A stretch of DNA of 64,000 bases, taken from contig NZ_JAKRFD010000008.1 in NCBI RefSeq assembly GCF_022348185.1, positions 1 to 64,000 of the forward strand, read 5' to 3'. Source of the DNA: Epibacterium sp. Ofav1-8 (GTDB taxonomy: Bacteria > Pseudomonadota > Alphaproteobacteria > Rhodobacterales > Rhodobacteraceae). Shown here piece after piece: positions 43,243-51,064 of the stretch; the stretch's first letter is position 1, and each line of letters starts with the position of its first letter. The position numbers and the translations under genes were made by a program. The notes below the pieces were generated by a model. It was not told the origin of the DNA and made no database searches. It worked only from the letters and a program-made list of their open reading frames with translations.

Positions 43243-44540
43243 CCCTCGATCAGCGGCTTGGTGATCAGCCGTTTGAAGTTGAACAGGCGGAAGTAGATCA
43301 GGCTGGCGGCAATACCGATCACCACGAGCACCAATGCGAAGGCCGCGCCGAGGCCATACTCCAGATTGCCGCCATAGTTGTTGAGGGCGGTGTGATAGGC
43401 GGCCAGAGACCAGACCTCGGTCGCGCGTCCGGGTCCGCCATCGGTGGCCAGCAGGATGTATTCAAAGGAGGTCAGAAGCGACAGCGTCTGGTAGCAGGTG
43501 ATGAACAGGATCGGCCAGGCCAGCTGCGGCAGGATGATCCAGCGTACTTGTTGCCAGCGGCTCGCCCCGTCCACTTCGGAGGCATGCAGCATGGATGTGG
43601 GAATGGCGCGGATGGCGGAGGAAAAGATGATCATCCCCATCGACGCGCCGACAAAGCCGTTGATCAGCACCACCACCGTCCAGGCGTGGTAGGAGGTGTC
43701 GAGCATCCAGTTCTTCGGGCTGATGCCGAAATACCCGGTGACGGTGGCCAGAAAGCCTGTGTCCCAGGTGAACCAGCGCCACATCAGCACGTAGAGCACG
43801 GGCGGCAGGATGCGCGGCAGGAACCAGATGGCCCGGAAGGCAGCCCCCTGTCCCTTGGGCAGGTAGAAGGTGGTGATTGCGAGGAACAGCCCGAAGCCCA
43901 CGTTGAAGGCCAGCGTCAGCGTCACATACAGTGTGGTATTGGCCGCGTAGCGCAGGGTGGAGGGCAGGGCGAACAGCAGCTCCACGTTTTTGGTGGTCCA
44001 GACCCAGCCGGTATAGGCGGCCGTGGTGATCTGCTCCGCATAAGCGGTTCTTGTGCCTGTTTCAGACAAGGCTGCACGAAAGGCAGCTTCGGTGGCAAAG
44101 CGTTCATTCAGGATCGAGCGTTTGAACAGCTCTGCGGCCTCTTTCCGGTCGCGGGTTCGGCGGATGCGATTGTCGAGCAGGTCCTTCAACGCCCGTTCCA
44201 TGTCGCGCCGGTCGGAAAACTCCGCTGCGCCATGCAGCTGTTCCAGTTCCTGCGCGGTGGCGGGGGTGGTCGCTTCGGCCAGGGCGGCAAGCCCGGCCGC
44301 ATCCACGCGGTAGCCGCCAGCCTCCAGTTTCGCCAGCACCTCCTGCGGCAGGCCCTCGTTTTGCAGCCTGCGCAGGCTGGCACTGTTCAAAAGATACTCG
44401 CCGCCGGTCACGCCCGTGGCGGTGGACATATTGGTGAAGGCAAAGAACCCGGTCAGCACGACCGGCAGCAGAAAGAACAGCGTCACCATGACCAGGGCGG
44501 GGCTCAGAAAGGCGAGGCCCAGCCAGTTTACGTTGCGCAT
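43239..44540 (-). CDS. ABC permease, MalF/UgpA type with large periplasmic insertion
   Basis: A 433-residue permease, longer than the usual 290-320. The first span (about 8-35) is followed by an insertion of about 130 hydrophilic residues (45-175, including LNSASLRRLQNEGLPQEVLA and DLLDNRIRRTRDRKEAAELF). Then come the five further spans and the EAA loop ASEVDGASRWQQVRWIILP. A comparable insertion, the P2 loop, contacts the binding protein in E. coli MalF. The one here is predicted helical and unlike MalF P2 in sequence. It probably helps dock the binding protein encoded upstream. Confidence 0.9.
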   Translation of the reverse strand: MRNVNWLGLAFLSPALVMVTLFFLLPVVLTGFFAFTNMSTATGVTGGEYLLNSASLRRLQNEGLPQEVLAKLEAGGYRVDAAGLAALAEATTPATAQELEQLHGAAEFSDRRDMERALKDLLDNRIRRTRDRKEAAELFKRSILNERFATEAAFRAALSETGTRTAYAEQITTAAYTGWVWTTKNVELLFALPSTLRYAANTTLYVTLTLAFNVGFGLFLAITTFYLPKGQGAAFRAIWFLPRILPPVLYVLMWRWFTWDTGFLATVTGYFGISPKNWMLDTSYHAWTVVVLINGFVGASMGMIIFSSAIRAIPTSMLHASEVDGASRWQQVRWIILPQLAWPILFITCYQTLSLLTSFEYILLATDGGPGRATEVWSLAAYHTALNNYGGNLEYGLGAAFALVLVVIGIAASLIYFRLFNFKRLITKPLIEG

Positions 44541-44569
44541 GACAGATCCGAGACGTTGGGGGGAAAGGT

Positions 44570-44612
44570 GGGAAGGCGGCGCACCGCCCTCCCGATCTTC
44601 TTGGGGGAAGAT
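44570..44612 (-). promoter_or_regulatory. Two stem-loops between the binding-protein and MalF-like permease genes
   Basis: GGG-AA-GGCGG pairs with CCGCC-CT-CCC (44570-44579 with 44584-44593), and ATCTTC (44595-44600) pairs with GAAGAT (44607-44612). They fall just after the binding-protein stop and within the 77-bp gap to the permease start. Confidence 0.55.
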
Positions 44613-44617
44613 AACCC

Positions 44618-45964
44618 TCAGCGGACGATCAGTTCGTCACCAAGCTTTGCGGTCAGTTCCGCCTCGACCGCGGCCACGGCCTCGGCGGGGGTCTGAACAC
44701 CGGTCCAGGCAGCTTCGAGCCCTTTCCACATGGTTTCGGCAAAGACGCCGTATTGCAGGTGGTTCGGCTGCGCATTGGCGGTGCCGAGCAGGCGTTCGGT
44801 TGCTTCGTCGGCCCAGCGGTCGCCGGAATAGAGTTCGACATTGGACTGTTGCCTGCTGATGCCAAGATGCGCAGATTTGATCGCGTGCAGGGAATTCAGG
44901 CGTGGTTCGGAGGCGATCTTCACCAGCTGCGCGGCCACGTCTTCGACCATGTCATCCTGTTGGTCGGTCAGCAGATAGACCAGCGGTTGGGTGATGGTAT
45001 TGGCACGGCCCTTGTCGTTGCCCGCCGGGATCAGCGAGAACTGGATGGTGCCGAAGAAATCATCGTTGCCTTCCTTACCGGTGTAGCGGGCATAGTGCCA
45101 GGTGCCGCCGTGCCACAATGCGGCCTTGCCGTTGGCGACCTCACTGTACCACTGGCTCCAGTCGGTGCCGATGTGGTTCTTGCGGGTCACGCCTGCCTCC
45201 ACGGCATCGACAAAGAACTGGTACATCTCTTCCATCGCGGCCTTGTCGAGCACCAGCTTGCCGGTTTCGGGATCTTGCAACTGACCGCCAAACGACTGGT
45301 AGAACTGCGCATAGTCGGGGCCGTTCGACACCCGCGGATAAAACCCGTAGCCCTCTTCGACGAGGCCCATGTCGACGGCCTTTTGGGCATCGGCCAGCAC
45401 GTCCTGCAGGGTGTATTCACCGGCGGCCACCTTGGCGGGCAGGGCGTCGATGTCGGCATCGGAATAGCCGATACCCTTCATCGCGTCCTTCCAGAAGAAG
45501 AACGGACGGCTCTCGGCGTCCTGCGGCAGGCCCCACTGGATGCCATCATAAGAGGCGATCTCCAGCAGGTTCGGGTAGATGTCATTGAGCGGCCAGGCAT
45601 CCAGATCGAGGTAATCCTCGACCGGCACGATATAGCCGGCCTGCGACCAGGGCGCGATATCGAGGTGGGACGTGACCACGATCGCCGGCGCGGTGCCGGC
45701 CTCGGCCGCCAGCGTCACCGCCTGTTTGAATTCGTCCCAGCCGCCAAAGTCGCGTTTTGCCTCGACGGTGATGTTCAGCTCCTCGCCCAGGATCGCATAT
45801 TCACGTTCCAGCAGGTCGGCTGCGAGCTCGATGGCTTCCCAGCGGTAGCTGTCAGCGTCGTTGGAGCCTCCAGCCCAGACATTGATGGTAATATCCTCGG
45901 CGAGGGCAGCTGTGCCGCAGGCGACAAGGGCGGTGGTGGCGAAGACGGCGCGCAAGTTGGACAT
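44618..45964 (-). CDS. ABC substrate-binding protein (UgpB/extracellular family 1 type)
   Basis: A 448-residue periplasmic protein. The ATG at 45964 follows GGGGAACCGACC. The signal peptide is about residues 1-22 (VFATTALVACGTAALA). The mature part has the family 1 solute-binding fold with NVWAGGSNDADSYRWEA and IQFSLIPAGNDKGRANTITQP. It is the first gene of the operon and is separated from the MalF-like permease by stem-loops. The operon enzymes suggest glycerophosphodiesters or a polyol phosphate ester as ligand. The ligand is inferred from the neighbours. Confidence 0.9.
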   Translation of the reverse strand: MSNLRAVFATTALVACGTAALAEDITINVWAGGSNDADSYRWEAIELAADLLEREYAILGEELNITVEAKRDFGGWDEFKQAVTLAAEAGTAPAIVVTSHLDIAPWSQAGYIVPVEDYLDLDAWPLNDIYPNLLEIASYDGIQWGLPQDAESRPFFFWKDAMKGIGYSDADIDALPAKVAAGEYTLQDVLADAQKAVDMGLVEEGYGFYPRVSNGPDYAQFYQSFGGQLQDPETGKLVLDKAAMEEMYQFFVDAVEAGVTRKNHIGTDWSQWYSEVANGKAALWHGGTWHYARYTGKEGNDDFFGTIQFSLIPAGNDKGRANTITQPLVYLLTDQQDDMVEDVAAQLVKIASEPRLNSLHAIKSAHLGISRQQSNVELYSGDRWADEATERLLGTANAQPNHLQYGVFAETMWKGLEAAWTGVQTPAEAVAAVEAELTAKLGDELIVR

Positions 45965-46024
45965 GGTCGGTTCCCCGTGGTTTTGGCCAATGATCGAAGC
46001 AGTCGGCACATGATGCTCGTGATG

Positions 46025-46042
46025 TGAGCACACGTGTGCACA
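46025..46042. promoter_or_regulatory. Near-perfect palindrome upstream of the binding-protein gene: probable LacI-type operator
   Basis: TGAGCACACGTGTGCACA has a perfect 12-bp core (GCACACGTGTGC) and two further matching pairs across one mismatch. Its centre is 70 bp upstream of the start at 45964. The central CG and length fit a LacI-family operator, and the operon encodes a LacI regulator (38974). Confidence 0.65.
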
Positions 46043-46115
46043 TCTCGATGCAGGATCTAGGCGATTCGTGTTTCACTTTTTTGACGACGGATCGCGACAG
46101 GGCAGGGGGCGGCCG

Positions 46116-46147
46116 CAAAAACGCCCCGGATGCGGCATTCGGGGCGT
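46116..46147 (-). terminator. Rho-independent terminator of the amino-acid transporter/DDAH operon
   Basis: On the minus strand ACGCCCCGAATG pairs with CATCCGGGGCGT (stem 46136-46147 with 46121-46132, one G-U, 3-nt loop), followed by TTTTTGC. It lies 30 bp after the stop of the dimethylaminohydrolase gene. Confidence 0.85.
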
Positions 46148-46176
46148 GTGTGATGTTTCAGGGAAAATGTTCGAAA

Positions 46177-46974
46177 TCAGGTGTTTGGAGAGAACCTCAG
46201 CGACAGGCAGGACATGCCGCCGTCCAGTTTTGCGGCCTCGGAATTTCCGATTTCGCGGAGGTTGTAACCGGCCTCCACCAGGCGGTCGCGGGTCTTGGGG
46301 AAGCCTGCGGGCATCAGCACCAGGTCGTTGAAGCGGATGGTGTTGGCCGCGGCCTCCTCGCCCTCTGCGGTGAGAATAACCTTGTAGCCGTCAAAGCACC
46401 CCGAGGCCGCCAGACGCTCTGTCGCGAGCACGGTCTCACCGTCGAGGAGCGAGCAATCGGTCTTGAAGTGCAAGACGCCTTCCGGGGTGATGACCTCGCG
46501 CACGCTGTAGCCCCAATCGGCCACCAGCTGGCGCAACTCTTCGATGCCGGCGGCATTGGTGCGGGCCGAGCGTCCCACCAGGATTTCCGTTTCCGTGGTC
46601 AGGATGTCGCCGCCCTCGATGTAGCTGTCCGCACCGGAGATCTCCCGCACCTCGGCGTAGAGCCTGCGCAGATGCGGTGCCATTTCGGCGGCCTCCCCCA
46701 GCCGCGAAGGGGCCCCGGGGCGCATCACAATGGCCCCTTCCTGCAAACACAGTGCGGTATCCTCGACAAAGACCGCATCGGGGTAGGCCTCCAGCGCGTC
46801 AAGCACCAGAACCTCGGCCCCGGTCTCCTTCAGCGCCAGCACGTAGTCGGCGTGATGGCTGGCAAACAGCTCAAGATCCGGCGTGCCGGTGTCGACCGCG
46901 CGCAGGCCGTCGGTGATGCTGGCGCTGGGTTTGCGCGAAATCGCGTGGGTGAAGCGGAAGGAACGGTCCGTCAT
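46177..46974 (-). CDS. N(G),N(G)-dimethylarginine dimethylaminohydrolase (DDAH) family
   Basis: A 265-residue guanidino-modifying enzyme. It hydrolyses asymmetric dimethylarginine to citrulline and dimethylamine in characterised members. The catalytic set is visible: Glu71 in VFVEDTALC, His169 in GVLHFKTDC and Cys256 in DGGMSCLSLRF, with spacing like Pseudomonas DDAH. IEGGDILTT is also conserved. It is the last gene of an amino-acid ABC operon and sits 35 bp after the second permease, so the importer probably brings in its substrate. Arginine deiminase-like or agmatine substrates are alternatives. Confidence 0.9.
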   Translation of the reverse strand: MTDRSFRFTHAISRKPSASITDGLRAVDTGTPDLELFASHHADYVLALKETGAEVLVLDALEAYPDAVFVEDTALCLQEGAIVMRPGAPSRLGEAAEMAPHLRRLYAEVREISGADSYIEGGDILTTETEILVGRSARTNAAGIEELRQLVADWGYSVREVITPEGVLHFKTDCSLLDGETVLATERLAASGCFDGYKVILTAEGEEAAANTIRFNDLVLMPAGFPKTRDRLVEAGYNLREIGNSEAAKLDGGMSCLSLRFSPNT

Positions 46975-47009
46975 GGGGGTAGTCCTTGGTCATTGAATAG
47001 AAATACAGA

Positions 47010-47702
47010 TCAGGCGGTGCGGCGGGGCATCCGGCGCTCCATCAGGCGAAAGGCGATCACCAGCACGAAGGTCAGACAGAGGTAGATCGCTGCCACGAAC
47101 AGCAGCGGTTCATAGATGCGATAGGTTTCCTGGCGCACGATGGTGCCGACGCCATAAACCTCGAACACGGTGATGGTGGCGGCCAGAGGCGTGGCCTTCA
47201 GGGTCAGGATGAATTCCCCCGCAAGGGTGGGAAAGACGTTCTGCAAGGCCCGCGGCAACCAGATCCGGCGCAGCACGGTGAAGGGCGACATGCCCATGGC
47301 GCGCGCGGCCTCCAGCTCGCCCCGCGGCACGCCGCGGAACGCGCCCCGCATGACCTCGCCCTCGTAGCCCGCCACGCTCAGCGAGAACGCAAAGACCGCA
47401 TAGGGAAAGGCCTCGCGCAGCAGGGGCCAGATCATCGTGTCGCGAATGCCGGGGATAAAGGGAAACAGCGATCCCAGCCCGTAGTAGATCAGCCAGAGCT
47501 GGATCAGCAGCGGCGTGCCCCGGATCACGGTGCAGAACGCCCGCGCCGCCCAGGCCAGCGGCCAGGGTCCGGTGACCTGCACCAATCCAATCGGGATCGC
47601 CAGCGCCATGCCAAAAAAGATCGACAGCCCAAGAAGTTGCAGGGTGAGCCAGAGCCCTTCGGCGAAACGGGGGGCATATTCGGCCAGCCAATACCATTCC
47701 AT
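47010..47702 (-). CDS. Polar amino-acid ABC permease (HisM-like)
   Basis: A 230-residue membrane protein with about five spans. The coupling loop is EAARAMGMSPFTVLRRIWLP, and RGTPLLIQLWLIYYG is the typical His/Glu/Gln/Arg permease signature. It starts 12 bp after the other permease. It forms a heterodimeric channel with it. Confidence 0.93.
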   Translation of the reverse strand: MEWYWLAEYAPRFAEGLWLTLQLLGLSIFFGMALAIPIGLVQVTGPWPLAWAARAFCTVIRGTPLLIQLWLIYYGLGSLFPFIPGIRDTMIWPLLREAFPYAVFAFSLSVAGYEGEVMRGAFRGVPRGELEAARAMGMSPFTVLRRIWLPRALQNVFPTLAGEFILTLKATPLAATITVFEVYGVGTIVRQETYRIYEPLLFVAAIYLCLTFVLVIAFRLMERRMPRRTA

Positions 47703-47714
47703 TCTATGTGCCCC

Positions 47715-48428
47715 CTATGTCTGTACCGGCTGGCCGCGCCGCAGGCGTCGTTCCAGCAGGGTGAAACCGAGGGTGGAGACCAGCGTCAGCGCCAGATAAA
47801 GCGCGCCCGCCACCATGTAGAACATGAAATACTCCCGCGTGGCCCCGGCCGCCTGTTTGGTTTCCAGCGCCAGTTCGCTGAAGCCGACAACGGCCAGCAG
47901 CGCGGTGTCCTTGGTGGTGATCAGCCACAGGTTCGACAGCCCCGGCAGCGCATAGGGCAGCATGATCGGCAAGGTGATGCGGCGCAGCACGGTGAAGGGG
48001 CGCAGACCCATGGCACGCCCGGCCTCCACCTGCCCATGCGGCACCGCCTGAAACGCGCCGCGAAAGACTTCGGTGGAATAGGCGCCCTGGACCAGACCGA
48101 TCACGTAGATCCCGGCCCACAGGCCATTGATGTCGGTGCGCTCCATCCCGAGGCTCTCGCGCAGCACATTGAGGAGATCCGTTCCCGCGTAATAGAGCAG
48201 CAGGATCAGCACCAGTTCCGGAATGGCGCGGATCACCGTGGTGTAGATTTCCAGACCCCAGCGCAGCACCGGCCCGCCGTGCAGCTTGCCCAGGGCGCCA
48301 AACAGCCCGATCAGCAGGCCAAGCGCATAGGCGCCGACAGCGATCTGGATGGTGCGAAACAGGCCCATGAGGAGATTGCCTCCCCAGCCGGGCGGGCTGA
48401 GGGCGAGGAGGTCGAATGCGCTATCCAT
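47715..48428 (-). CDS. Polar amino-acid ABC permease (HisQ-like)
   Basis: A 237-residue membrane protein. The ATG at 48428 is preferred; an upstream TTG at 48455 would fall into the stem-loop region. The coupling loop is EAGRAMGLRPFTVLRRITLP, and IRAIPELVLILLLYYAG is the family signature. It is preceded by a stem-loop that follows the binding-protein gene. It partners the HisM-like protein. Confidence 0.92.
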   Translation of the reverse strand: MDSAFDLLALSPPGWGGNLLMGLFRTIQIAVGAYALGLLIGLFGALGKLHGGPVLRWGLEIYTTVIRAIPELVLILLLYYAGTDLLNVLRESLGMERTDINGLWAGIYVIGLVQGAYSTEVFRGAFQAVPHGQVEAGRAMGLRPFTVLRRITLPIMLPYALPGLSNLWLITTKDTALLAVVGFSELALETKQAAGATREYFMFYMVAGALYLALTLVSTLGFTLLERRLRRGQPVQT

Positions 48429-48459
48429 CGGGGATGTGGGTCTTTCCTGAAACAAAGGT

Positions 48460-48487
48460 GCCGGGCGACCTCAGCGGGTCGCCCGGC
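48460..48487 (-). promoter_or_regulatory. Perfect 11-bp stem-loop between binding-protein and permease genes
   Basis: GCCGGGCGACC (48460-48470) and GGTCGCCCGGC (48477-48487) pair perfectly around a 6-nt loop, 14 bp after the binding-protein stop. There is no U-run on the minus strand. This is likely an mRNA stabiliser or partial attenuator. Confidence 0.75.
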
Positions 48488-48501
48488 CAGTCGGGCGGGG
48501 A

Positions 48502-49266
48502 TCAGCCGCCGTAGATGTCGAAGTTGAAGTATTTGTCCGAGATCGCATCATAGGTGCCATCTTCGCGGATCTGCTGGATCGCCGCGTTCATCTTCTCGCG
48601 CAGCTCGGTATCGCCCTTGCGGATGCCGCCGCCCACGCCGGGGCCGAAGATCGCCACGTCATTCAGCTCCGCCTTCACTTCGTAATCCTGGCCCGCGTCG
48701 CTGTTGAGGAAGTCCTGGAACGCCAGGCTGTCGCCCACAACCGCGTCGATACGGCCCGCAACCAGATCCTGGTTGTGTTCGTCAAAGGTGTTGTAGGTCT
48801 TGACCTCGGCGGTGTCGGCAAAATGCGCATCGACATAGTTCGCATGCGTGGTGGAGACCTGAACGCCGACATAGCGGCCATCGAGGCTGGCCGGATCGCC
48901 GGTCATCTCCATCGATTTCGGGCCCACCAGAACGGCGGGCGTGTTGTAGTATTTGTCCGAGAAATCAATGGTCTTCATGCGTTCTTCGGTGATCGACATG
49001 GACGCGGTGATGACGTCGATCTTTTCCGACAGCAGCGCCGGGATGATGCCATCCCAGGCGATCGGCACGATCTCGCAGTCTTCTTCCATCGCGGTGCAGA
49101 GCGCATTCACGATCTCGATTTCCCAGCCTTTCCAGCTGCCATCGGCGGCCTTTTCGGCAAAGGGCGGATAGGGTTCGGCGGCGATGCCGATCTTGACCTC
49201 GGCGTTGGCGATGCCGGCGGTCATCGCGAGGGCGGCCGCGGCGGTGAAGGTGCTGAGTGTTTTCAT
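48502..49266 (-). CDS. Polar amino-acid ABC substrate-binding protein
   Basis: A 254-residue periplasmic protein. The ATG at 49266 has GGGAGTTCAG before it, and the signal peptide is MKTLSTFTAAAALAMTAGIA. The mature part opens AEVKIGIAAEPYPPFAEKA, followed by GWEIEIVNALC and the conserved ITEERMKTIDFSDKYY of family 3 binding proteins (lysine/arginine/ornithine type). The acidic and aromatic pocket suits a cationic amino acid. The DDAH enzyme in the same operon points to methylarginine or arginine-like ligands. Confidence 0.92.
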   Translation of the reverse strand: MKTLSTFTAAAALAMTAGIANAEVKIGIAAEPYPPFAEKAADGSWKGWEIEIVNALCTAMEEDCEIVPIAWDGIIPALLSEKIDVITASMSITEERMKTIDFSDKYYNTPAVLVGPKSMEMTGDPASLDGRYVGVQVSTTHANYVDAHFADTAEVKTYNTFDEHNQDLVAGRIDAVVGDSLAFQDFLNSDAGQDYEVKAELNDVAIFGPGVGGGIRKGDTELREKMNAAIQQIREDGTYDAISDKYFNFDIYGG

Positions 49267-49309
49267 TTTTCTGAACTCCCTGTTTGGTGGTTTGTTATGG
49301 ATTGACGGG

Positions 49310-50092
49310 TCAGTGGACCGAGGCGACGAAGGCGCGGCAGCGGTCGCTGACCGGGGCGCCAAAGACCTGCTCGGGCGGGCCTTCTTCCTCGATCTGGCCC
49401 TGATGCAGATAGAGCACCTTGCTCGACACATCCCGGGCAAAGCGCATTTCATGGGTGACCAGCAACATGGTGCGGCCCTCGTCGGCCAGCTCGCGAATGA
49501 CCTTGAGCACCTCGCCCACCAGTTCCGGGTCCAGCGCCGAGGTCGGCTCGTCAAACAGCATCACCCGCGGATCCATGGCCAGCGCGCGAGCAATGGCCAC
49601 CCGCTGTTGCTGCCCGCCCGAGAGATAGGCCGGATAGGCGTCGCGTTTTTCCCACAGGCCAACCCGGGCCAGATGCGCCTCGGCACGCTCCGTCGCCTCG
49701 GCGCGGGACAGCCCGAGGATCTGCACCGGCCCCTCGATCACGTTCTGCAACACGGTCATGTGCTGCCAGAGGTTGAAGGACTGGAACACCATGCCCAGCC
49801 GGGCGCGAAACCCTTCCAACTGGCGTCGATCGCGCGGCATCAGACCCGCGCGGCCGGGCTTCAGGCTCAGTTCCTCACCGCCGAGGAAAATCTGACCGCT
49901 CGACGGTGTCTCCAGCATGTTGATGCAACGGAGGAAGGTGCTCTTGCCGGACCCGCTCGAGCCGATCAGGGACACCACATCGCCATCTTGTGCCGTTACA
50001 CCCACCCCCCGCAGCACATGCGCCGTGCCAAAATACTTGTGCAGCGCGCGCACTTCGATGGCGGGGGGATTGGGCGGTGTGGCATCGGGCAT
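49310..50092 (-). CDS. Polar amino-acid ABC ATP-binding protein (HisP-like)
   Basis: A 260-residue ATPase. Walker A is GSSGSGKST, the signature is LSGGQQQRVAIARAL and Walker B is LFDEPTSALDPE, with H-loop LLVTHEM. It is the first gene of the five-gene operon (ATPase, binding protein, two permeases, DDAH) and starts under the promoter region at 50093-50278. It drives uptake by this cluster. Confidence 0.94.
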   Translation of the reverse strand: MPDATPPNPPAIEVRALHKYFGTAHVLRGVGVTAQDGDVVSLIGSSGSGKSTFLRCINMLETPSSGQIFLGGEELSLKPGRAGLMPRDRRQLEGFRARLGMVFQSFNLWQHMTVLQNVIEGPVQILGLSRAEATERAEAHLARVGLWEKRDAYPAYLSGGQQQRVAIARALAMDPRVMLFDEPTSALDPELVGEVLKVIRELADEGRTMLLVTHEMRFARDVSSKVLYLHQGQIEEEGPPEQVFGAPVSDRCRAFVASVH

Positions 50093-50124
50093 CGGCTGGG
50101 TCCGTGGTTGTCTTCGTTGGCGCT

Positions 50125-50154
50125 AGCCTAGGTGTGATCGCGCCCGAAGGTCAA
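50125..50154 (-). promoter_or_regulatory. Candidate promoter of the amino-acid transporter/DDAH operon
   Basis: On the minus strand TTGACC (50154-50149), an 18-nt spacer and TAGGCT (50130-50125) resemble a sigma-70 promoter. The hypothetical start lies about 25 bp before the ATG at 50092. The inverted repeat TGCAC-GGTT-GTGCA at 50161-50174 lies just upstream and could be an activator or repressor site. Confidence 0.45.
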
Positions 50155-50160
50155 CTCTGT

Positions 50161-50174
50161 TGCACGGTTGTGCA
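50161..50174. repeat. Inverted repeat TGCAC-N4-GTGCA upstream of the amino-acid operon
   Basis: A perfect 5-bp inverted repeat with a 4-base spacer lies just upstream of the candidate -35 box. Its position fits a regulator site for the transporter operon. Confidence 0.45.
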
Positions 50175-50278
50175 GTCATTAAATTTCTGGATCGCGCAAC
50201 GGTTGTATCCGTGCCTGCGGCATCGGCAGAAACAGCGCGTGGTCATTGATGCCGCCAACGCGGACCGGTGCAGTCCCC

Positions 50279-51064
50279 TCAGGCGATTGCGTGTTGCCAG
50301 GTCTGTGCCAGAGCGCGGGCCTGCTCTGCTGGCAGTACCAGCGCAAGGTCCAGGCCTTCGATGCGGGCCAGCGCCAGCTGTAGATCCGGGCTCAGTGGCA
50401 GGAGATGCAGGCGCGGTGTCCTGCGGCATAATGCCGGTCCGGGCGCGTTCAGAGGCTGGTCCTGACGCAGCTGTGCAAGTGCCGCGTCCAGCATTGGCGC
50501 AAAGGCCGAGTCCGGGGGGGACCGTTCCATCCCGCGCGTATCGGTGTGATAGGCGCAGGCCGCCAAAGCCTGCGTGCGCGCCGCCGTCAGCACGTCCTGC
50601 ACGGAGGCCGGGGCACATGCGGCAAGCGCGGCGCGCAGCATCGGGGCCTTGCATGCTGCGGCATGGGGGCGGACGGCGGCGGCACGTCGCGTCAACTCAA
50701 CCCTGGCGTTTGCAGACAGCCGGGCGCTGATCTCCAAGAGGGTTCGGGCAAAATCCGTCGCAGCCGTTTCGGGGCTGTCGCCGCCACTGCCAGCACCGTC
50801 AGGCGCGTCGGGCCGGGGCAGGGTGCAGCCCTGCCAGCACAAGCGCATCAGGGCGCGCTGTGCGACGTGGAACTCCGCCACCTGCCCGTCGGTGATCCGG
50901 AGGCTCAGGACACGGGGCAGGACAATCTCGTCGATCTCCTGTAGCAGCCGCTCCATCAGGTCTGTCGGGGCCGCGGGCAGGGGCGCGGTTGCCAGCAGCC
51001 GCAACCGACGGGCCAGCGGGGTATTGGGGGACGGTGCCGTGGGTGCCTGTGCGGCCTGTTTCAT
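50279..51064 (-). CDS. Last gene of the kinase/GTPase operon, function unknown
   Basis: A 261-residue Ala/Leu-rich protein that I do not recognise. It has no signal peptide or membrane span and is mainly helical, with conserved-looking QEIDEIVLPRVLSLRITD near residue 45 and a Cys/Ala-rich centre. The N-terminus (to residue 20) is disordered. Its start overlaps the stop of the 154-residue gene by 4 bp, so it belongs to the operon. It could be a cofactor or adaptor of the GTPases, but nothing in the sequence says which. Confidence 0.75.
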   Translation of the reverse strand: MKQAAQAPTAPSPNTPLARRLRLLATAPLPAAPTDLMERLLQEIDEIVLPRVLSLRITDGQVAEFHVAQRALMRLCWQGCTLPRPDAPDGAGSGGDSPETAATDFARTLLEISARLSANARVELTRRAAAVRPHAAACKAPMLRAALAACAPASVQDVLTAARTQALAACAYHTDTRGMERSPPDSAFAPMLDAALAQLRQDQPLNAPGPALCRRTPRLHLLPLSPDLQLALARIEGLDLALVLPAEQARALAQTWQHAIA

